Positions 58,423-64,000 of a stretch of DNA of 64,000 bases are shown here, piece by piece. Origin of the DNA: Bradyrhizobium sp. AS23.2. Lineage in GTDB: Bacteria; Pseudomonadota; Alphaproteobacteria; Rhizobiales; Xanthobacteraceae. The notes beneath the pieces were generated by a model, which was not told where the DNA came from, searched no databases, and was given only the letters and a program-made list of their open reading frames with translations. Positions within the stretch are counted from its first letter, which is position 1. Each line of letters begins with the position of its first letter. The position numbers and the translations under genes are program-made. The DNA lies in NCBI RefSeq assembly GCF_001908185.1, contig NZ_LGHM01000088.1, forward strand, positions 1 to 64,000, in the 5' to 3' direction.

Positions 58423-59427
58423 ATGCGACCGCTTTTCCATCCGGGCCTGGTCAACGGTCGCTACGGCGATCCGACGGTCTATGTCGAAACGCTGTTCGAA
58501 AAGCGAAGTCTACTATTCGATATCGGAGAGATCGCTTCACTGGCGCCGCGGAGGATTCGACGCGTCGACCAGGTCTTTGTCTCGCATGCGCACATCGACC
58601 ATTTCGTTGGCTTCGACCATCTGCTGCGTTTGCTCGTCGGGCATGAAAAATCGGTGCAGATTTTCGGTCCGTCCGGATTTGCCGAGCACGTCTTTCACAA
58701 GCTTCAGGCCTATCGCTGGAACCTGGTCGAAAGCTATCCCTGCGATCTCATCTTCGATGTGAGCGAATTCGGAGTGGGCAATTCGATCTCCACCACGCGG
58801 TTCCGGCTGAGGAAGGCATTCGCAGCGGAGCCATCGGGCTCTCGCAAGACCGTTTCCGGCTTACTCTGCGATGAACCGACCCATCGCGTCTCGGCCGCGA
58901 TCCTTGAACATGGCACGCCCTGCCTCGCCTTCGCGCTGCAGGAGGCGGCCCATGTCAACGTCTGGAAGAACAGGCTGCTCGAGCGCGGACTGCCCGTCGG
59001 TCCCTGGCTGCTCTCGCTGAAGAAGGCTGTCGTCGAGCGTCGCGCCGACGATCAATTGATCCGTATCGGTGAAGCAGCAACGTCCGATCGTCTCGTTCCA
59101 CTCGCCAGCCTGCGCGATCTCGTGACGTTCACCGCCGGTCAGAAAATCGGCTATGTGACCGACGTTGGCGACACGCCGGGCAATCGCGCTGCCATCGTGG
59201 CACTGATTCAGAATGCGGATATCCTCTTCATCGAGGCGGCGTTTGCGGGGGCAGACGCTGCTTTGGCGCGGCAGCGGGCTCATCTTACCACCACGGCTGC
59301 CGGAGAAATCGCGCGGGAAGCTAATGTCCGCCGCGTCGAGCCTTTTCACTTCTCTCCACGCTATGCGGGAGAACAGGAACGGATGCTCGCCGAGGTGATG
59401 GCGGCGTTCGGCGCATCTCGCGCCTGA
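58423..59427 (+). CDS. RNase Z-like metallo-hydrolase
   Basis: A 334-residue metallo-beta-lactamase fold protein. The metal site is H55-x-H57-x-D59-H60 (VSHAHIDHFVGFDHL). A later conserved Asp region is GYVTDVGDTPGNRAAI, and the C-terminal HFSPRYAG matches the HFSxRY motif of tRNase Z/arylsulfatase-like enzymes. The central part carries a longer insert than tRNase Z. It is probably not the housekeeping tRNase Z; the substrate is unknown. First of a co-directional run of five genes. Confidence 0.8.
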   Translation: MRPLFHPGLVNGRYGDPTVYVETLFEKRSLLFDIGEIASLAPRRIRRVDQVFVSHAHIDHFVGFDHLLRLLVGHEKSVQIFGPSGFAEHVFHKLQAYRWNLVESYPCDLIFDVSEFGVGNSISTTRFRLRKAFAAEPSGSRKTVSGLLCDEPTHRVSAAILEHGTPCLAFALQEAAHVNVWKNRLLERGLPVGPWLLSLKKAVVERRADDQLIRIGEAATSDRLVPLASLRDLVTFTAGQKIGYVTDVGDTPGNRAAIVALIQNADILFIEAAFAGADAALARQRAHLTTTAAGEIAREANVRRVEPFHFSPRYAGEQERMLAEVMAAFGASRA

Positions 59428-59464
59428 CGCAAAGACCTGAGCGGCAGGACCTGAGTGGAGAGTC

Positions 59465-60613
59465 ATGTCCGAGGAACGACATCTGCCAGCTGGGTATCGG
59501 AAACCGGTGCGGCTCTTCCTATGCGGAGATGTCATGTGCGGCCGCGGCATCGACCAGGTGCTGGCGCACCCCTGTAGCCCCGAGATTTACGAAGATTACA
59601 TGCGATCGGCGGCGGGCTACGTGCTGCTCGCCGAGCAGGTGAATGGGCCTATTCCGCGGAGCAATGGATCGTCCTACGTCTGGGGCGCTGCACTGGACCA
59701 ATTGGAGTCTATGCAGCCGGACGCGCGGATCATTAATCTCGAAACGGCTGTGACGGGCAGCAACGACCGCGCGAACAAGGGCATCAACTACCGCATGAGC
59801 CCCCAGAACGCAGACTGTTTCGCGGCCGCGCGGATCGACTGCTGCCTATTGGCCAACAACCATGTGCTCGATTGGGGCCGCGCCGGCCTGGTAGAGACGC
59901 TGACGATTTTGCAGAAGCTCAACATCAGGGCGGCGGGCGCAGGCCGCAATGATCTGGAAGCGCGCGCACCCGCAGTGCTCAACCTTGCCGACGCCCGGCT
60001 CCTGATCTTTGCGTTCGGATCGACATCGAGCGGAATCCCGTTCAAGTGGGCTGCGGCGTCAGACACTCCGGGTGTCAACCTGCTGCCTGACCTCAGCGGT
60101 GCTAGCGCATTCGAGGTCGCTGACCAGGTCATGGCGGCCAGAAGGCCGGGCGATCTCACGGTGGTGTCGATCCATTGGGGATCCAATTGGGGATATCACG
60201 TTCCTGATGAGCAGAGGATTTTTGCCCGCTCCCTGGTCGACCAGGCAGGCGTGTCGATCGTTCACGGGCATTCTTCGCATCATCCGAGAGCGATCGAAAT
60301 CTATCGAGACCGCCTCATACTCTACGGCTGCGGTGATTTTCTGAACGACTATGAGGGGATCCGTGGTCACGAGTGCTACCGCGACGACCTGACGTTGATG
60401 TATTTCGCCGACCTGGATCCAACCCGCGGAAGCCTCCATGCGCTCAAACTGGTTCCCATGCAGATCAAGAACTTTCGTCTCTCCATTCCATCGCGGCGCG
60501 ACATTGAATGGATCCGGCAAACCCTGGATAGGGAATGCCGGCCGTTCGGAACAAGGGTCATTTTTGAATCCGAACAGCAGCTTGCATGTTTCGCGCAGAG
60601 GGCAACGACCTGA
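59465..60613 (+). CDS. CapA/PgsA-like metallophosphatase-fold protein
   Basis: A 382-residue protein of the PGA_cap (CapA) family. Motifs in order: LFLCGDVMCGRGID, IINLETAVTGSND, CCLLANNHVLDWGRAGL, SIHWGSNWGYHVPDEQ and HGHSSHHPRAIEIY, i.e. the metal-binding pattern of the calcineurin-like fold is intact. In Bacillus, CapA takes part in poly-gamma-glutamate export. Here no ligase (CapB) is present, but a glutamine synthetase-like ligase lies 1.6 kb upstream. No signal peptide is seen, so it is probably cytoplasmic. Confidence 0.85.
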   Translation: MSEERHLPAGYRKPVRLFLCGDVMCGRGIDQVLAHPCSPEIYEDYMRSAAGYVLLAEQVNGPIPRSNGSSYVWGAALDQLESMQPDARIINLETAVTGSNDRANKGINYRMSPQNADCFAAARIDCCLLANNHVLDWGRAGLVETLTILQKLNIRAAGAGRNDLEARAPAVLNLADARLLIFAFGSTSSGIPFKWAAASDTPGVNLLPDLSGASAFEVADQVMAARRPGDLTVVSIHWGSNWGYHVPDEQRIFARSLVDQAGVSIVHGHSSHHPRAIEIYRDRLILYGCGDFLNDYEGIRGHECYRDDLTLMYFADLDPTRGSLHALKLVPMQIKNFRLSIPSRRDIEWIRQTLDRECRPFGTRVIFESEQQLACFAQRATT

Positions 60614-60840
60614 CTCTCGTAACAAGCACTCCCCGATGAAATTGGCGGGCCAGCGCACCTGGGACTGCTTCCCGCCCGGCAGCTGACCTAATCTTCGACG
60701 GTCACGATAGCAGCCAAGGGCCGCCAGAAGTGGGCGCTAAGCGTTACGCCACACAAAGCGGTGTGCTGAAGCCGTTCCCGAGCCCAACGGCAGGCCCGCA
60801 TCCGACCCAGATATGCTGGAAAGGCGACGAGGAGGAACGG

Positions 60841-61116
60841 ATGATAATTGCCCTGTACACAGTTGCAGCTGTCATCATGGCTGCCGGGAGCCTCTACCTC
60901 GCCTGGCGGAACAGGGACTTTCGCAAATTTCTGGCAGGCGCGTTCTTCGTATCATCGGGCATCTTGTTCTATCTCTATCTCGCCGATGTTTCGGTGCCTC
61001 TATTGGGGACAAGTTTCGTCGAAACGCCTCAGATCAGCGGTGGCCGATCCATCGTCCATTTCATCCTCTTCTTGCTCTGTTTGTATTTTGGCTTCGTCAA
61101 GAAACTAGAGTCTTGA
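60841..61116 (+). CDS. Small inner-membrane protein
   Basis: A 91-residue protein with three predicted membrane helices (IIALYTVAAVIMAAGSLYLA, FLAGAFFVSSGILFYLYLAD, SIVHFILFLLCLYFGFV). GAGGAACGG precedes ATG 60841. No family recognised. It lies between the CapA-like and TrpF-like genes on the same strand. The 227 bases before it contain no other gene I can support. Confidence 0.7.
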   Translation: MIIALYTVAAVIMAAGSLYLAWRNRDFRKFLAGAFFVSSGILFYLYLADVSVPLLGTSFVETPQISGGRSIVHFILFLLCLYFGFVKKLES

Positions 61117-61270
61117 AACCGACGCAATATCCGCTCTGGGTGAGACTCGGAAGCGCCCGCCAACGGGCACCTAGTCCGCATTTCTCCCGCTAGCCGACAC
61201 AGGCAGTGGCTTTGCCAAACGCCGCCTTCGGATGTCTTATGCTCAATGTCCGCCGCGGAGGTTACGCCCG

Positions 61271-61942
61271 ATGTTGACCCAGGTTTATGAAATCTCCACC
61301 ATCGAAGAGGCGTCCGCTGTTTCTGCCATTGGTGTCGATCATATCGGCGTGCTCGTCGGAGACGGCCGATTTCCGCGCGAGTTGCCGATCTCAGCAGCTT
61401 CCGAAATCGGCGCGGCGATTGCACCGCCATCGAAGTTCTCAGCACTGTTCCTGAGCAGCGATCTCTCCTTGATTGCGTCATGGGCGCGCGAACTCAACCC
61501 CGCGATCGTCCACCTGGGAGCGAGCCCCGAGCTGTTGTCCCCGCAAGATGTTGCTTCACTCAAACGCATGTTGCCCGGGATCGTCGTGATGAGAAGCATA
61601 CCAGTGTTCGGCGAGGAGAGCGTCGCGATTGCCCGGAGCAGGAGCTATGCTGGCATTGCGGACTTTTTGCTTCTCGACAGCTATCGGCCCACGGACAAGC
61701 AGATCGGCGCGCTCGGCGTGACGCACGACTGGAATATCAGTCGCCGCATCGTGGACCTCGCCCGTATTCCTGTTGTCCTTGCCGGCGGCCTCGGACCGGA
61801 CAATGTCGCAGAAGCGATCCGAACTGTCCGTCCAGCCGGCGTCGATTCCAAGACGAGAACGGATCAGGATGGATCGCATGCCAAGGACCTGGATCGAGTC
61901 CGCCGGTTCCACGAAGCGGCTCGAGCGGCTGCGCCGTCATAG
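61271..61942 (+). CDS. TrpF-like protein (PRA-isomerase fold) lacking the catalytic Cys
   Basis: A 223-residue TIM-barrel with the outline of phosphoribosylanthranilate isomerase: TIEEASAVSAIGVDHIGVLV, the general-acid Asp region FLLLDSYRP, and the phosphate-binding end VVLAGGLGPDNVAEAIRTVR-PAGVDS. However, the first strand reads QVYEIST where TrpF has KICGIT, so the catalytic Cys is Tyr6, and the GGTGKTFDW loop is GALGVTHDW. Standard TrpF activity is doubtful. GGAGG precedes ATG 61271. The SAM-hydrolase follows 18 bases later. Confidence 0.78.
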   Translation: MLTQVYEISTIEEASAVSAIGVDHIGVLVGDGRFPRELPISAASEIGAAIAPPSKFSALFLSSDLSLIASWARELNPAIVHLGASPELLSPQDVASLKRMLPGIVVMRSIPVFGEESVAIARSRSYAGIADFLLLDSYRPTDKQIGALGVTHDWNISRRIVDLARIPVVLAGGLGPDNVAEAIRTVRPAGVDSKTRTDQDGSHAKDLDRVRRFHEAARAAAPS

Positions 61943-61960
61943 CGTGGAGCGGCTGACATC

Positions 61961-62689
61961 ATGATTGTTCTGTTCACGGATTTCGGATTGCAGGGCCCCT
62001 ATACGGGCCAGATGAAGGCCGTGCTGCACCAGATTACGCCTAACGTACCCGCTTTCGACCTCTTCACCGATGCGCCCATGGGCAATCCCAAGGCGTCGGC
62101 GTACCTCCTGGCGGCTTATGCGACCTGGTTTCCGCCGGAAACTGTCTTTCTCTGCGTCGTTGATCCCGGCGTCGGCGGGACGCGCCCGGCCATCATGCTC
62201 GAGGCCGACGGCCGGTGGTATGTCGGCCCCGGCAACGGCTTGTTTGAGCTGGTCCAGCGCCGCGCCACAAGGACGCGCAGTTGGGACATCGACTGGAGGC
62301 CGGAGCGCCTCTCGGCCAGCTTTCACGGGCGCGACCTCTTCGCACCGGTCGCAGCCATGCTGGCGCGCGGCGAGCCGCCGCCCGGCCAGCAGCGAGAGGA
62401 TGACAGGGATCGCCGCGCAGACTGGCCCGACGACCTCTGCGAGATCGTTTACGTCGACCACTTCGGCAATGCTATGACTGGATTGAGAGCCGCCGTGCTG
62501 CCGCCCAACGCCAGGCTTGCCTTGGCGGGTCACATATTGGAGCGCGAGAGAACCTTCAGCGATCGGCCGCCAGGCTCAGCCTTCTGGTACGAGAACTCGA
62601 ACGGGCTCGCCGAAATCGCCGTCAACCAGGGCCGTGCGGACTGCGATCTTGGCCTCTCGACCGGCAGCCCGGTTGAGATCGTCCCTTAG
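61961..62689 (+). CDS. SAM hydroxide adenosyltransferase (DUF62 family)
   Basis: A 242-residue enzyme that hydrolyses S-adenosylmethionine to adenosine and methionine. It is in the same family as fluorinase and chlorinase, but the water-activating triad of the hydroxide enzymes is present: D68 and R75 in VVDPGVGGTRPAI and His122 in SFHGRDLF. The N-terminus MIVLFTDFGLQGPYTGQMK and the C-terminal barrel (YVDHFGNAMTG, FWYENSNGLAEIAVNQGRA) are typical. It is coupled to the TrpF-like gene. Confidence 0.9.
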   Translation: MIVLFTDFGLQGPYTGQMKAVLHQITPNVPAFDLFTDAPMGNPKASAYLLAAYATWFPPETVFLCVVDPGVGGTRPAIMLEADGRWYVGPGNGLFELVQRRATRTRSWDIDWRPERLSASFHGRDLFAPVAAMLARGEPPPGQQREDDRDRRADWPDDLCEIVYVDHFGNAMTGLRAAVLPPNARLALAGHILERERTFSDRPPGSAFWYENSNGLAEIAVNQGRADCDLGLSTGSPVEIVP

Positions 62690-62718
62690 ATCGTTATGTC
62701 GCAAAGTGGTCTGCAGCT

Positions 62719-62880
62719 ATGCGCACGCCAAGAAACCGGAGCTCAGGAACGGATTGGCCAAAGCCGCAGACGCGCCACGCCAAGCCGCCGGCGACTGGCA
62801 ACAAGCGGCTAGCCGATCAGACCCGCAAGCTTCTCGGCAAGCACTACGCGAGCAAATATCGGGTGGGGCCATCGCGGTAA
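62719..62880 (+). CDS. Possible small basic protein
   Basis: ATG 62719 opens a 53-codon frame, MRTPRNRSSGTDWPKPQTRH, then RLADQTRKLLGKHYASKYRV. Highly basic. No clear ribosome-binding site. It could also be decayed DNA, since the next genes are pseudogenes. Confidence 0.3.
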   Translation: MRTPRNRSSGTDWPKPQTRHAKPPATGNKRLADQTRKLLGKHYASKYRVGPSR

Positions 62881-62963
62881 GGGACGAAATCGGCCACCCG
62901 TGCTGCTCGCAATCAGTTTCCGGCGGCCTAAACCTGTAGCTCTCCCCCTAGAGCAGCGCGGCC

Positions 62964-63209
62964 ATGGAACTCACCGTGGTACCGATCGTCAAGCCGGACA
63001 CGGCCAACTTCATTTTCGACCAGTCGCATTTCATCAAGACCGTGGAAGACCTCCACGAGGCGCAGGTCGGCGCGGTTCCGGGCATCCGCTTCGGGCTGGC
63101 CTTCTGCGAGGCCTCCGGCAAGCGGCTGGTGCGCTGGTCGGGCAATGACGAAGCAGCCCTCACCCTCGCCCGCAACAATTGGCCATCGGCCACATCGGGC
63201 ACGACCTGA
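62964..63209 (+). pseudogene. Adenosine-specific kinase family protein, truncated
   Basis: The first ~72 codons (MELTVVPIVKPDTANFIFDQ, SHFIKTVEDLHEAQVGAVPG, GLAFCEASGKRLVRWSGNDE) match the ~160-residue adenosine-specific kinase/DUF355 family. After LARNN the frame is lost (WPSATSGTT-stop). LAIG is readable in the +1 frame for a few more codons before homology ends near 63190. The C-terminal half is missing. Confidence 0.8.
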
Positions 63210-63440
63210 GCCGCAGCCACCTCGGAGAAGCGGACGCTCTGCGAGCGCCAGCGCGGCAGGCCGTTGAAATAGGCCGCTACTCCGTCCCTGCCCCGATAGA
63301 GCTTCGGATTGGAGCCGAAGAAGAACGCGTTCTTCGAAATAGAGCGACGACAGCGCCGCTGCGTCGAGCTTTGCAAAGCCGGCGCACCATTTCGCGATGA
63401 TGGCGGAAACGATGTCGTCGGCTTCGTTGCTCGTATTCGC
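63190..63440 (-). pseudogene. SgcJ/EcaC-like NTF2-fold protein, frameshifted and truncated
   Basis: On the minus strand from 63440: ANTSNEADDIVSAIIAKWCA then GFAKLDAAALSSLY. After one extra T near 63338 the frame changes to SKNAFFFGSNPKLYRGRDGV, AAYFNGLPRWRSQSVRFSEV. It is an NTF2/SnoaL-like protein often placed next to glnS in relatives (recollection). It lacks a start codon, has a 1-base frameshift and loses its C-terminal half at the junction near 63190. Confidence 0.75.
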
Positions 63441-63455
63441 CCCTCTCAGCGCTTG

Positions 63456-64000
63456 TCAGCCCTTGGCGACTTCCTTCGCGAACGTATCGCGCAGGCCGAT
63501 GGTCCTGGAGAACACCGGCTTGCCCGGCGTCGAGTCCTTGTCGCGCACGAAATAGCCCTGGCGCTCGAACTGCATCGGCTCCATCGAATTGCTCTCCGCG
63601 ACCGATGCCTCGATCCGCGCCTCGGAGAGGATCTCCAGCGACTGCGGATTGAGATCGGCGGCGAAGTTCGAGGCGTCCGGGCTCGGATTGGCGAAGAGCT
63701 GGTTGTAGATGCGGATCTCCGCCGGCTTCGACGTCGCCGCCGGCAGCCAGTGCATGGTCGCCTTGACCTTGCGGCCGTCGGGCGCGTTGCCGCCCTTGGT
63801 CGCGGGATCATAGGTGCAGCGCAGCTCCACCACCTCGCCGGCATTGTTCTTGATCACGCCGGTGCACTTGACGAAATAGGCATAGCGCAGCCGCACCTCG
63901 TTGCCCGGCGACAGGCGAAAGAACTTCTTCGGCGGGTTCTCCATGAAGTCGTCCTGCTCGATATAGAGCTCGCGGCCGAAGCTGATCTTGCGCGTGCCGG
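63456..64000 (-). CDS. glnS: Glutaminyl-tRNA synthetase, C-terminal part
   Basis: The C-terminal anticodon-binding (ribosomal L25-like) domains of GlnRS: KISFGRELYIEQDDFMENPP, FFRLSPGNEVRLRYAYFVKC, VVELRCTYDPATKGG and IEASVAESNSMEPMQFERQG. The gene enters from beyond the window's right end, so the catalytic HIGH/KMSKS part is not seen. It ends AKEVAKG at 63456. It marks the return to core genes after the accessory region. Confidence 0.93.
   Translation of the reverse strand, partial: GTRKISFGRELYIEQDDFMENPPKKFFRLSPGNEVRLRYAYFVKCTGVIKNNAGEVVELRCTYDPATKGGNAPDGRKVKATMHWLPAATSKPAEIRIYNQLFANPSPDASNFAADLNPQSLEILSEARIEASVAESNSMEPMQFERQGYFVRDKDSTPGKPVFSRTIGLRDTFAKEVAKG

Noticed and set aside
58423-59427. 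Housekeeping tRNase Z (rnz)
   Set aside because: The metal site and HFSxRY motif fit the superfamily, but the central insertion and the gene context do not fit the housekeeping enzyme.
61961-62689. Fluorinase or chlorinase activity for the DUF62 protein
   Set aside because: The Asp68-Arg75-His122 triad marks the hydroxide (SAM hydrolase) type, and no halometabolite genes are nearby.

Overview
The window reads as chromosome of an alphaproteobacterium very close to Bradyrhizobium. The evidence is high GC, the PDH E1-beta with an N-terminal lipoyl domain, the order secG-tpiA / ppiD-trpD-trpC-moaC, moeA followed by lexA with a GAAC-N7-GAAC SOS box, a yeast-type cytosine deaminase, and short palindromic intergenic repeats of the kind seen across Bradyrhizobium genomes. 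No tRNA, rRNA or CRISPR array was recognised. LAYOUT. 1-17.7 kb is mostly core metabolism on the minus strand: pdhA-pdhB-pdhC (pdhB is frameshifted between its lipoyl and catalytic parts), cytosine deaminase, an NAD aldehyde dehydrogenase with an AcoR-like regulator, an FtsB-like septation protein, eno, queF, kdsA and transporters. Inside it, 8.3-11.1 kb is a rearranged patch: a truncated metallo-hydrolase pseudogene with an in-frame stop, and a divergent AraC/SDR pair flanked by two diverged copies of the end of an MDR dehydrogenase gene. 17.9-28.4 kb holds a two-component system, a PmtA-like methyltransferase, pyrG, secG, tpiA, ppiD, trpD, trpC and moaC. 28.4-38.9 kb holds a CGNR regulator divergent from an amidase/MFS pair with a palindromic operator region, a Flp pilin, a large Cache-PAS-GGDEF-EAL protein, CtpA, an FMN-dependent 2-hydroxyacid dehydrogenase and a HAD phosphatase. 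38.9-42.1 kb is moeA, lexA and small proteins. 42.06-53.39 kb is comEC, cut in two by a 9.03 kb phage-derived element with its own tyrosine integrase and an exact 17-bp direct repeat (43124-43140 and 52155-52171). Precise excision would restore one comEC frame of about 765 codons. The element is reduced: it keeps small early genes, a P27-type terminase small subunit, a tape-measure remnant and cargo genes, but no terminase large subunit or capsid. It also carries a ~0.5 kb internal inversion that breaks an HTH replication-type gene. 53.4-62.9 kb is an accessory stretch: DUF2171, an MHS transporter, an SPW-repeat protein, a glutamine synthetase paralogue, then a co-directional run of an RNase Z-like hydrolase, a CapA-like protein, a small membrane protein, a TrpF-like protein lacking the catalytic Cys, and a SAM hydroxide adenosyltransferase. 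It ends at a scar where two truncated genes meet tail to tail, next to the 3' part of glnS. WORKING TOGETHER. The core genes are independent housekeeping units. The two most interesting units are the comEC-integrated element, which by its position could act as a switch for DNA uptake, and the GlnA/CapA/TrpF-like/SAM-hydrolase neighbourhood, whose pathway I cannot name.
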